Shown: piece after piece, positions 24,117 through 34,084 of the stretch
Layout: the number at the start of each line of letters is the position of its first letter
How positions within the stretch are numbered: position 1 is the first letter of the stretch
Source of the DNA: Colius striatus
Lineage: Eukaryota > Chordata > Aves > Coliiformes > Coliidae
Assembly (NCBI RefSeq): GCF_028858725.1
Contig: NC_084760.1
Location: 10,051,867 to 10,115,866, forward strand
Direction of reading: 5' to 3'
Length of the DNA stretch: 64,000 nucleotides
The notes under the pieces: generated by a model
Told to the model about the DNA's origin: nothing
Databases searched by the model: none
Seen by the model: the letters and a program-made list of their open reading frames with translations, nothing else
Made by a program: the position numbers and the translations under genes

Positions 24117-26751
24117 GTTTGGCACCCCATATGGGACCTTCCCTGCTCAGCTGCAGGATCCAGTAAGGAATAGGACTCCCTAGGATTTCCTGGAGGGACT
24201 CCTCACCCTGCTCTGCTCACTGCAGGAGCAGAGAAGAACCATCATCATTATTAAGGTATTCTTTATATTTTTGCTTGGTTTTGGTTCTTGGACAGCAGTC
24301 ACTTTGGAAAATATCTGTAAGACGCAAGGAGATGTCCTATGCAGGGTATCATATAGCAGGTTACTAGTGCCTAATGGGGCTGCATTAATTGTTCTGGTTT
24401 GGATTTGTCTTGCGGTGGCCCCCTATTAAAAGCTCACACTGACTGATTCACGTGGAACTCTTAATTGTGTTAAGTTTTGTTGGTTGTGTGTGGGAGTAAC
24501 AGACATGCAGTGGGATATGGCTGCAAGGCAGACAAAGCGAGTCCTGTTTGTGAGTACCAGGGGGATTGTTTGACTAAGATGGATCATAAGTTGTAATTCC
24601 TTAGTATTGCTAATTATAGTGTGTATTGGCATTGTTTGTGGTGTTTAAAAACACTGCCTGGGGATCCCTTGTATTGTTTAAATGGGACAGTTGTGTATGG
24701 GTAGGGAGGTGATATTTGTGAAGTAATTCAAGATTATAGGCCAGACTATACTATCTTGGTACTCAGTGTAATAACAGTCCACAAACAGTTGATATCTAAG
24801 TGTAGAAGCCATCAGAAGAATTTTCAATCCAGAAACTTGAGGTTTGCTTTCAATATTAGCAGTATTATATTGCTGAGCTCTGTCCTCTATTGGATTACTT
24901 CAGGGACAGGAGAGAATTGAATTTAAAATGGGAGGAAAACAATGCAGTGAAATTCCAAAGAAAAGCCCTTTGGGCTGTGTCCTTGCCCACTGGAAGGATG
25001 TCTGGGAGGAACCTGGTAGGAGTGTTAATAAGAAAAATTTGATTAAATACTGTAACCAGTGGTGACCAATGTATAAATTAGATGATGAGGAGAAATGATC
25101 ACAAAAACTGAACTCTTAATTATAACAAGCTATTACAGTTAATGCTTTTTATAAGGAGAGAAGGAAAATGGGATGAACTCTGGTATGCCAATATGTTTTT
25201 CACCCTCTGAGATCATCAGGAGTGGCAAAGGGAGTGTGGGCTTACGATACCACAGGATCCCTCAGTGCTGGCCTTTGAAAGAGCTAAGAATAGAGAAAAA
25301 GAGAAGGGGCTGAAGAGATGTCGTTCTGCCTGTAGCATAGGGGAAAGTCGCACACAGACAGGAGATTCTAAGAGAAAAGGAGGGGATAAAGTATGAGAAC
25401 CAGATGAATTAAGATCCCCTCCCATTCTTGAACAAATGAATGAAAAAGAAAGTGAAAGAACTGCACAAACTCAGGTGCAGGCACTAATAAATGGGAAATC
25501 TTTGGATGGAAATGTAGATGAACATGTCCCTCTCAAGAATCCACATTGGGACCCAAATGTTAGTGGAAGCTATAAGAAATTAATGCAACATCGAGAACGA
25601 GTAAAGCAGGCCATAGAAACTGCAGTCCCCAAGGCAGTAAATGGGTCTGCAATATACACTGTAAAAACAAGGGCAGACTGAGAGTCCCACTGAATTCTTG
25701 GATAAGCTGAGGGAAGCCATGAGAAAATATACTACTTTAGACCTCTGCTCTTATGAGGGAAGACAACTTTTAGTGTCTTTATTCCTGGGACTGTCAGCTC
25801 CAGACATAAAAAGGAAACCTGAGAAACTGAAAGAGCCTGAAATATGGGATTTGGACAAGTTGCTAGAGGAGGCTTGGAGAGTATACAGCAAGAGGGAGAA
25901 AGTAGATGGTGAGAGGAAAATTGAAAGAGTGATAACAGCTGTGTTGGAGCAGAGAGAAGAGGGGGGGGGAAAAGATAATTACAAAGACAAAGAAGGAGCA
26001 GGTTTGAGGCTGGCAGAAGGGGTTCGTGTGGATTTTTAAGGCAGAATCAATGTGCTTATTTTAAGAGGGACATTGGAGGAGGGAGTGTCCAGAGCTTCAT
26101 CAATGATCTTGGGTAACAGTGGCACCAGCTGAGGCTGACAGGGACCTGGGGCATCTACCTATCTTACAAGTCAAGAAGCCTGATGCAAGATCTCAGAGCA
26201 CTAAATAACATTGCTACTCCACCTGGTGGTGGCTAACCCACCCACACTGCTTACAAAGCTTAGAGAGAGTCAGATACAGTTTAGAGTGTTAGACTTAAAA
26301 GATGTTTTCTTCAGTCTGCTGTTAGCCAAGGAGAGACAGAATGAACATTATACTGGTCAGAAAGCTGCTAGAGCACCCTGATCTATGTAACTTAATAGAA
26401 AAAGTAAGGGGAAACGCTTGTAGGCTCCTGATTACAATTCACTGTGACATAAAAGGCATACATTGAGTGGTAGAATGGGTAAAAAAGGATGGGAGATTAT
26501 CACTCGTGGGAAGCTCTATTTGGATGGTCTCCATCTGCTACTGGAATTATTAATGAGTGCTATATCCTGTAATAGTGGTGCTTATGCTAAACATACTGTG
26601 CTTAGCCTTGATAAACATATCTGAAGGTGTGGTGCTTGATATAAGACTTACCATGATTTAAATACTTGAACAAAACACTTGTATGAGAAGGTATAATTTG
26701 AATTACTTTGTTTTGCAATAGAATTTGCAAGGGTCAAGAAGAAGGGAGGAT
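24117..26751 (+). mobile_element. ERV internal region, gammaretrovirus-like, heavily deleted
   Basis: A TGG-starting putative primer-binding site lies just after the 5' LTR (about 24120). A leader follows, then gag remnants to about 26.1 kb and a short reverse-transcriptase-like remnant around 26275-26340 (a VLDLKDVFF-type motif). Most of pol and all recognisable env are missing. A purine-rich tract (AAGAAGGGAGGA) directly precedes the 3' LTR. The element is about 3.6 kb in total, in the same orientation as SNHG5, within its intron 1. It cannot encode a working virus. The class is inferred from gag only. Confidence 0.75.
24928..26110 (+). pseudogene. Endogenous retroviral gag remnant
   Basis: Gag starts at ATG 24928 with a glycine after the initiator, as expected for a myristoylated matrix protein. 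A 'LAHWKDVWEE'-like matrix segment follows, as in gammaretroviral gags, but the frame meets an in-frame stop within about 50 codons. Later pieces are open: 25436-25681, which stops at TGA, and 25698-26039, a capsid-like segment (TLDLCSYEGRQLLVSLFLG) rich in charged residues at its end. A decayed nucleocapsid Cys-His box follows at about 26045-26095. Stops and frame changes make it non-functional. Confidence 0.75.
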
Positions 26752-27157
26752 TGAATTAAAGAAGTTATAGAAGCATCATAGCATAGAAGCATCATTTACT
26801 TAGAAAACTGCAAGAATATATTTGTAACTCTTAGGGTACTTGAAATATTTGCTTTATGAAATTGTTAGCCTTGTAGAGGTACAAGCTTTACAAAATTGCT
26901 CACCTTGTAGAGTCACAAGAAGCCTTCATTGGAGGACACCTGACTCCTATTGTTATCTGCCAAGAACAGAACCTATCTTGGACCAATCAGAGTGAGAAAT
27001 TGATAAGCAACCACTCAAGCCTGGAGAAAGGCTGGTTCGATCCTGTCCTATTGTTTGAACAAACAGAAGGAAGCCAAAGGTGAAAAATACAGTGTGAGGG
27101 AGACTCAGATCTTCATCCTCTTGGACCCCTGAGGACCACTAAAAGGAGGAGTGACTT
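26752..27157 (+). mobile_element. 3' LTR of the ERV, truncated
   Basis: Starts TGAATTAAAG after a purine tract, matching the 5' LTR start. It keeps the segment missing from the 5' LTR (about 26823-26970). The match to the 5' LTR ends at GGAGTGACTT, so the R/U5 part with AATAAA is lost. It ends only about 180 bp before SNHG5 exon 2. Confidence 0.8.
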
Positions 27158-29081
27158 AAAAGTGGCTGCATTTCTTGCTGCTTTCTGAAAGGCCTCTTGC
27201 AAACTTCTGTACTTAACATACTGCTTCTGAGACTTGAGAGGTTGTTGGTGATTAATGCCTCATAATGAATGTGACTTAGTGACCTGGTAATGAGAGTCTG
27301 CTGATTGCAAGTGTTAAGCTTGTTTACTGCTTGTTTTTAGGTATGATGGAGAGGAAGTTTCCTGTGGTGTCTGATGCATTGTACAGAAGCATTAAGGTAA
27401 AGGCTCTGGAATTTCAAATCTTGTTGTTGTAGAAGTAACACTACATTCCTGCTGTTGATCATGATAATAAATGCATCTGTTTCTTTCTTGGTTTCCATGC
27501 TTTTGTCTGTCAAAAGTATGGAATATGTTAAAATGCCAACAGGACCATCTTTGTGTGACTACTGAATGGGACAAAAAGGGAGCAGTTACAGTATGTTGCA
27601 TTTTCATAATTGCTGTCAAACTAATGAGGAATTAGATGATGGTTATATTTGCTCTTCACTGAATTAAGATCATCCCTTAGGTCAGTTGTTCATAGTTTCA
27701 TTTCTTTTGCTTTTACATTTAAATAGGCTTGAAGACTCATGTGATAAATCACTGGGTTAACTTGAGCTAAAGTGTACTGATCTTGGAGATAGTGAGTCAG
27801 GTGTCTAGCCTTGGGTCTGTATTGGAGTTAATGTGAATCTACATACATGACTATATTTGAACATAATTATTGAGGTAAAGATCCTCAAACTACAAACACA
27901 GTATTGTACTGCATTATGAATAAATGCATGGCCACTCATAAATTTTTTTTGAAGTGGAAGCTTGAATGTCTTGGTTCTTTGAGGAACATAATAGTTGTAA
28001 AAGGGCTCAAAACCAATTAAGGGTGACTCTTTTTCCTTTCAACTTGTGAAGTATTGAAGACTGTTCTAGACAATATTGCATTGCTGTATGAAGCGAATTT
28101 TCAGTGCTTGGTAATTGTTTCCGACATAGTAGCGTGAAAGATGATGCTAGACCACAGCAAGAGACATTTTCTACTTTAAAAGATAATTTTTGTTTCACTT
28201 CAATTTCAGCCTTTCATGGAAGCTTCATCAGATGTAGAAGAATACTTGGTACACACAAGTGGATTTTCCTGAAAGCTAGGTATGCTGTGAATGATCAGTA
28301 GGAATAAATTAATATGATAAATTGGAAAAATATATATATTATTGGATTGGTGGCTGTGTTATTAGCTTCTAAATTGAGATGATACTGTATTTCAGGCATA
28401 TTTGACACAGTCCAGAACTGTATAGGCTGAGGAGTTGTTGAACACTGTTTGGGTCACTTGGAGGAGCTGTTAAAATATGACTGTCAGAAGAGTTGATACT
28501 AAACGTGACAGCTCACCTCAAGATGATTTTAATTGTGAATTTGCACTTTATCAGGAGATTAGTGTAAGAAAGTGTTTAGGTCAAGGAAACAAAGGGGAAA
28601 TCTAGAGGCTTGTTAATGTGGACAAATGTGCTTTTGAAAAGAGTATTATTGATATCTTTCACTGTTTGGAAATGCTAAGAAGTAACTCCAAGATCTGTAT
28701 TCAGTTTAGTTTGACTGAAAACACTTAGAACTAGTGCTTGGGAAGAAGGGGAATCCACAAGAGTAAAACCTGGTTGTTCCTAATGCATTGTGTGCTGTAT
28801 TATGCGTGAGCATGTTGTAATTGATTGTTTTACTCGAACTTCTAGACTGACACGAACAGTTTCTAATAAAGGGAACGTCAGATGTCCTGTTGAAAGATTT
28901 CCTGCCAACTGTAACAGGACAGATAAAGGTAGGTACTTAATAAGCATCTGAATTTTTTTTGTGAATGTCATGTATTCCCATTTCAGTACATCTGCATATG
29001 AAAGACACAAAGCTCATTTACGGAATATATGAATGTGTGAATTGTGTTCATGTTCCCAGTCTCACTGATAGTTAAGTGGTG

Positions 29082-29150
29082 AATCATGATGAAACTGCCA
29101 AACCTGATATGTTGATGAGAAACTTCATACGGATCTGGCTACTGAGATGA
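29082..29150 (+). ncRNA. SNORD50B: Box C/D snoRNA, SNORD50B-like (U50')
   Basis: C box ATGATGA at 29086-29092, D' CTGA at 29104-29107, C' TGATGA at 29113-29118 and D box CTGA at 29142-29145. Outside the boxes AAGTGGT (29074-29080) and ACCACTT (29152-29158) are perfectly complementary, forming the processing stem. The sequence before the D box (CATACGGATCTGGCTA) contains the TACGGAT core shared with U50, which guides 2'-O-methylation of 28S rRNA. It lies in intron 4 of SNHG5, as U50B does in mammals. The choice of the B name rests on intron position and box-proximal sequence. Confidence 0.88.
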
Positions 29151-30204
29151 AACCACTTAAATAATTGTTCCAAAAGTCACGTAATCTTTCAGTCACTACT
29201 CTAGTTGGTGTTAGGTTTATTGCTGTTCCCATGTACAAGCTAGATGCCAACATGCTCCAGATTGTGAATAAGGATGTTATTTAAGCTCACCTCAGGTCCA
29301 TGGTGACATGGATATGTGCTGTTGCAAAAGCTCTAGCATGTTTAAAGGGCAGAGAGGGAGGGAAGTGTTAGACCTCTGTAATTTGAGGTATCCTGTCTTA
29401 AGAGTGGGTATATAATAAGCACTAGCCAGGTACTAAAAGTGCCCTGGTAAGGATTTGTTGCTAGTCTTTGAAAGCTAGCAATGAGCTTTGCTACCCTCTT
29501 AGGGGCTGTTAATTTGGGGTATACTCAGAGGGGAGCATTTAAAAAAAAAAGTAATTATTGAAGGTGAAATTTGGTGATGAATTGTAATGAGTTCTAATGA
29601 TAATAAAGCTGTTTTGGCTCCAGAGCTAAACTGACCCAGAAGGGCTAGTCAAACATACTTGCAGCAGGCAAAAAGCGTGCTTCTGAATGCTTACTGTGCA
29701 TCATTGGTAGTGGTACTTATATAAGTTCACTTATTTGTAAATATCTGCAGGTTGATTTTATTTTAAGAAGCCAAAATCTAAAGAGTGAGGATAAATTCTA
29801 ATTTCCCTGTCTTGCTAGAACACTTACAATTTTATTCCACTTACTAAAAAAAGGTACCTTTAAATACCTTGCTAAATACAAAGGGTTTCTTTTGAAGAAC
29901 AGGCTTTTTGTCTCAGCATGAGAACTTGAAACCTGTGAGTGAAACTTGTTGTGCAGAAGTGCTACCTATAAAATCCTGTGTGGTTTAGGCAATATTATAA
30001 GTAGGAGGTGGAGTAACTTAATGTGGCTGATAGAGAAAGAAGCTGGAAGTAGCAAGCCTTGTTAGTGTCAACTAATGAGTGTGTTTCATATCTTTGCAGG
30101 GATGTTTGAAGGCTGCTTCTTTATTGAAGGTATGAATTCAATAAATGTTATGATTGATTTTAATTTGGTGTGGGAGTCATACATAAAACTGTTGTTATGT
30201 CTGA

Positions 30205-30268
30205 TCAGTGAAGAAGTTATCCCAAACCTGATTCATTGTGAACACATGTGAATCTGACTGCTGAGCTG
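30205..30268 (+). ncRNA. Degenerate third U50-like C/D snoRNA copy
   Basis: Shares a TTATCCCAAACCTGATTC segment with SNORD50A (which has TATCCCGAACCTGAATTC), including the D' box CTGA at 30228-30231. It ends with GAATCTGACTGCTGAG, alignable to the U50 D-box end. The C box is GTGAAGA (30208-30214) instead of RTGATGA, no long terminal stem is seen, and the TACGGAT guide core has decayed to ATGTGAAT. It is either a pseudo-snoRNA or a copy with changed target, in intron 5 about 800 bp before SNORD50A. Confidence 0.55.
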
Positions 30269-31010
30269 CCAGTTCTAATTTAGAGGTAGTCTTAATTTTC
30301 CTGTTGCTTGCAGGACAGTTGTAAGTGGCAGAATGTGGTCTGGATGCAGGTTTTTTTATGTAATCTTTGTTGCTTGGTGGATTTTAGTTTCTGGAATATT
30401 TAATATTTTGAATGAAACTGAGAACCAGATATTAGCTGATTTTCAGCTCTTCAATTCTGATAGAGGACAGGAAATTATAGTTGCTTGGTTAGTTGACTTG
30501 TAGTATGCAGCCAAGGTTAGCAATACCTGGGCAAGAGTAGAGAGACCAAATAGATAGATGGCAAATTGTACTTTGGGTGATGGAAGACGTTTTTTTTTTC
30601 TGGACTACTAAATGGTTTTTAACAGGAAAATGACCAGAAGTGTAGCAATAAATGCTTGTAGCTCATTCAGATTTGTAATTGAAAATATTTCAAACGTTTT
30701 CTCATTTTAAGTCTAAAGTTTACTTACGCTTTGGGAATCTTTTGTATTATGACAGCTGATAAATTTAATACAGTAGTTAATCAATGGATATGGTAAGCTG
30801 GTATAGTAATTAATTCTGTACCTTGTTGGAATTCAGGAACACTGTTCCCCAAGGCACAGTGTGTGCTGATAGTTGAGCGTAACCTTGGCAAGCTTTCAGA
30901 CCTACATGCAAAGTCTTAAATGACTGTACATTAACTTTTGTATTGCAACCAGAAGCCCTATAGAACAGTAAATTTCCTTTTGAGTTTTACATTTCCTGTA
31001 TTGCTTTTGT

Positions 31011-31086
31011 CTCATCTGTGATGATCCTATCCCGAACCTGAATTCCATGTTGAAAAACTTAATACGGATCCGGAATCTGAGATGAG
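31011..31086 (+). ncRNA. SNORD50A: Box C/D snoRNA U50 (SNORD50A)
   Basis: C box GTGATGA at 31018-31024, D' CTGA at 31038-31041 and D box CTGA at 31077-31080. Perfect terminal stem CTCATC (31011-31016) with GATGAG (31081-31086). The core TATCCCGAACCTGA and the guide AATACGGATC match U50, which directs 2'-O-methylation of 28S rRNA. It sits in intron 5 of SNHG5, 170 bases before the exon 6 acceptor, and is released by intron debranching and trimming. The clearest RNA gene in the window. Confidence 0.93.
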
Positions 31087-31469
31087 AGCAAAGGATTTCA
31101 AAAGTACTGTGATGTCTACAGGGGTTTAGATTGGTTTTTCCAGAAAAGGTAACACCTTACTGTATAACAAAGTGTTGTATGCTTACTTCTAAAATGAACT
31201 TTCTCCCTGAAATGAACCATTTTACTTACACTGTATTCTCTTTTTCCAGTGACAAGTTGGAACACCATTTGTCCGTACTGCCTGACAAATGTGGATGACC
31301 TGTAACTGGAAGCGTAACACCCGAAGAGTTTTTGTGGCTTGGAGTGGGATGCCATGCTTTTAAAAAGCCTGCTGAAACAGCTGCTGCAGTTTTGTTTAGC
31401 AGATACTAAGAAGTGTTTAGATTCAGTACATGGAAGAAATCCCTGAGAGTATTTTTCTTCCCCTTTAAA

Positions 31470-32356
31470 ATACTAAGAGTTTACAGAGAAAAAGGTTTGA
31501 TTTATTAAAGGAACAATACAAGCAGGAAGATGAGAAATAAAACTGATTCTTAAAACCACTTCCCCCCAACCCTCCTTCTTCCAGGGACTCTCCTTTCCCC
31601 ACAGCAGTGCTGGGGATGTGGGTTGTGGTCAGTTCATTACAGATGGTCTTTGCTGTTGCTTCTTAGGGGGAGGCCTCCTCACACTTCCCACTGCTACACT
31701 GTGGGGCCCCTCCCACAGGAGACAGTCCCTCACCAACTTTTCCAGCGTGGGTCCTTCCCATGGGCTGCAGCTCCTCACACCTTGCTCCATTGTGGGTCAC
31801 TCACCTGGAAAATAGTCCTTCAGGCACTGACTGCTCCAGCTTGAGTCTCTCACGGGGTCACAAGTCCTGACAGCAAACCTGCTCTGGCCTCGCTCCTCTC
31901 TCCCCATGGACTCCAAGGTCCTGCCAGGAACTTGCTCCAGGGTGAGCTTCCCGGCTCCTCCACAGGCTGTGAGTGGGTCCCTGCTCCCTGGTGGCCTCCA
32001 TGGGCTGCAGGGACACAGTTTCCTCACCACAGGGCACAGGGGAGTCTTTCTTTCAGGGCCTAAGCACCCTCCTCCCTCTCCTCCACTGACCTTGGTGTCT
32101 GCAGAGATGGTTTCACATTCTCGCTCCATGTTGCTGCTGCACTTTAGCAACTGCTCAGCAACTTCTCAAATACATTATTGGCAGAGGTGTTACCTCAGTC
32201 ACTAATTTGCCAGGCTTGGATCTGCTGTGAGTCCATCTTAAAAGTGACTGGCCCTAGCCCTGTCGGCTACAGAGGAAGCTCCTGTCAGATCTTTGTGTAA
32301 AGAACCCACCCCTGTAGTCCGTGTTACCAAAACCTTTCCCAGGCAAAACCACTACA
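31470..32356 (-). mobile_element. Avian ERV LTR (solo), antisense to SNHG5
   Basis: Read on the minus strand it begins TGTAGTGGTTTTGCC (at 32356) and continues with GGTTTTGGTAACACGG, a start I recognise from a widespread bird LTR family. On the plus strand the repeated CTCCAGCGTGGGTCC-like and GGGCTGCAG units at 31620-32050 are typical of the same family, as is the CACTGACCTTGGTGTCTGCA stretch at about 32084. The left end is uncertain (31437-31510). GGAAG at 31432-31436 and after the right end (32357-32361) may be a target-site duplication. No internal viral region is attached, so it looks like a solo LTR. Confidence 0.75.
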
Positions 32357-32361
32357 GGAAG

Positions 32362-34008
32362 CATAAACATTGAATGCTCTTAAGAATTCAGGTGTAGTGA
32401 GGAAGGCTGTGGGTACAGAAGAGCTGTATCCACAGGTCTAAGCTTACACTGCCAGCTGTATCTGTGGAGGGAGAGAGGAATTGACGTTTTATGGACTGCC
32501 ACTACAGCAGTGGAACTAACCGAGCAATATCCTGGCAATGTTGCCTGTTTGCTGTGTGGGGGAAAAGAAGTGGTTGGTAGAAGGAGAAGGGAGTGCACAC
32601 ATTGGAATTTGTGCTTTGAGCAGTAATTTCAAAACTAACAGTGCTGTGTCACAGTAAGCATGTTTGCTGTATTCAGCAAACGAGCACCCTTCCACAGAGG
32701 AATGAGGGAATCATTAATTGGTCACCAAATTCTACCCTATAGTCTGCAGCCGAAAATGACAGCATTAGATCCCAGAGTTGGAAGAATTCCTGTGTAGCTC
32801 GTGGAATGTGCTTACTTCTAAGTAACAAATTCTATGGAAATCCCAATTTTTCTGTCTGAGCAGTATCATGAAGTGTAAAACACTGCCAGTGGTGATTTCT
32901 AAAGCATTGGGGGGTGTCAAAAATCAGTATCCATTTGACCACTGAAACATGCACTAAGGATCTGACCGAACTCTGTATTGGCTCACTGAGCATCTTCTGT
33001 GCTTGGATGATGGTTAATAACCAGTAACCAGCTACTTTGGCTAAAGGCTGCTACTTTTCAGCAAGCAACTGTTGCAATGAGTCTATTGAATGTATCAGAG
33101 TGTGCAGAATTTTCCTTTCATTGCTTCTGACAGGATTTCTGTTAGCAGATGTTACTGACAGGAGCCGGGATTTCCATGTGTCCTGTTTTGTATATGCTCT
33201 TGAATAAAGATACAGATGTGAAAACCCTGCTAGCTGTTGCACATCAGGTCTGTAGTGGCACCATTGATGTTCCTTGTGAGCTTGCGCTCTGCAAGAGCTA
33301 TGAAGACAACGTGGCCTTGTAGTACTGACTGGTAGAGCACATCCTGGACACGATACTGCACATCAAGCTCAAGTGGTGACTCTGAGCTCTGCTAGTAGTG
33401 ATGTGCTTCATAAGTGGAGAAGGACCACCTTCTACCTGCTGGAATCCTGTGGCAAGTCTAGGTGCTGTTTGACAGAACCTAATAAAGCTGCTTGGGTGGT
33501 AGGTCCAAGAGTTGCCAGTCCTAGCCAGGTCAGCTTCTTATGGAAGAAGAAGGCGTGGAAGTCCAGATAAAGGGGCAATATAGCAGTGATATTTGCTAAG
33601 TGCTTTGTTAGATAAAGGGTCTATATGACTTGCATTACAGGGTCAGAAATGAGTGTGTGTGGCATGTGTTTTGAGTGCAATGGTCCTATCTCTTTGGGCT
33701 GACGTGAAATATGCAAGCTCTTGAGATGCAGCTGTGTGTACATCTGGTAAAACTGTAGAGAATGTGTTTGTGTGATTTCCAGGATCAAATAAAAGACCAG
33801 AGATAAAGCCTCAGGGTTGTGGGTGGTGCTTTCAGGTACTCTACTTCAGTAGCCTTGCTCTTGTGTGTTCTAAAACATTCCCTGGGCATGGTCTCTGATC
33901 AGGGACTGGCAGTATTAGATAAAGGGTGCCAGAAAATAACGGTCTTGTGCATGTTGGGTGGTGGGGGCCTGTCTCCAGGAGCACTGCTTAGTCATAAGAG
34001 ATTCTCAT
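32362..34008. other. Intergenic, no gene recognised
   Basis: Spacer downstream of SNHG5. The block 33240-33580 has a coding-like look (AATAAAGC at about 33475 and a 65-codon frame at 33373-33570) but is broken by stops and unassigned. AATAAA also occurs near 33204. Confidence 0.45.
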
Positions 34009-34084
34009 TTAGGTGAACCTCCTTCTGCAGGGGGGTTGGACTAGGTGATCTCTAAAGGTCCCTTCCAACCCCTACCATTCTATT
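34009..34084 (+). mobile_element. CR1 LINE 3'-end stub
   Basis: About 75 bp of the CR1 3' terminus (TAGGTGAACCTCCTTCTGCA to CCCTACCATTCTATT), an extreme 5' truncation. Confidence 0.9.

Larger units (their letters stand above)
22217..31560 (+). ncRNA. SNHG5: snoRNA host gene SNHG5 (U50HG), six exons
   Basis: Non-coding host transcript whose introns release box C/D snoRNAs of the U50 family; the spliced RNA has no conserved reading frame. Proposed exons: 22217-22248, 27341-27396, 28210-28279, 28846-28928, 30100-30129 and 31250 to about 31560. All have AG acceptors, and the five introns start GTAAGG, GTAAAG, GTATGC, GTAGGT and GTATGA. Exon 1 begins with a TOP tract (CTTTTTCCC) 28 bases after a TATA box. 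Human U50HG as I know it also has six exons with U50B in intron 4 and U50 in intron 5, exactly the layout here, and lies next to SYNCRIP on the same strand. Intron 1 is expanded by an ERV. The 3' end is inferred from AATAAA at 31536-31541, which appears to sit in an antisense LTR, so it is uncertain. Exon borders are from splice signals only. Confidence 0.8.

Noticed and set aside
27715-27810. GACTCA ... TGAGTC inverted repeat with GTGATAA and CTGA in SNHG5 intron 2, resembling a C/D snoRNA.
   Set aside because: The CTGA lies 17 bases inside the stem rather than next to it, so the kink-turn geometry is wrong.
28134-28200. ATGATGC with flanking GTGAAA/TTTCAC before SNHG5 exon 3.
   Set aside because: There is no D box, and the element overlaps the polypyrimidine tract of the exon 3 acceptor.
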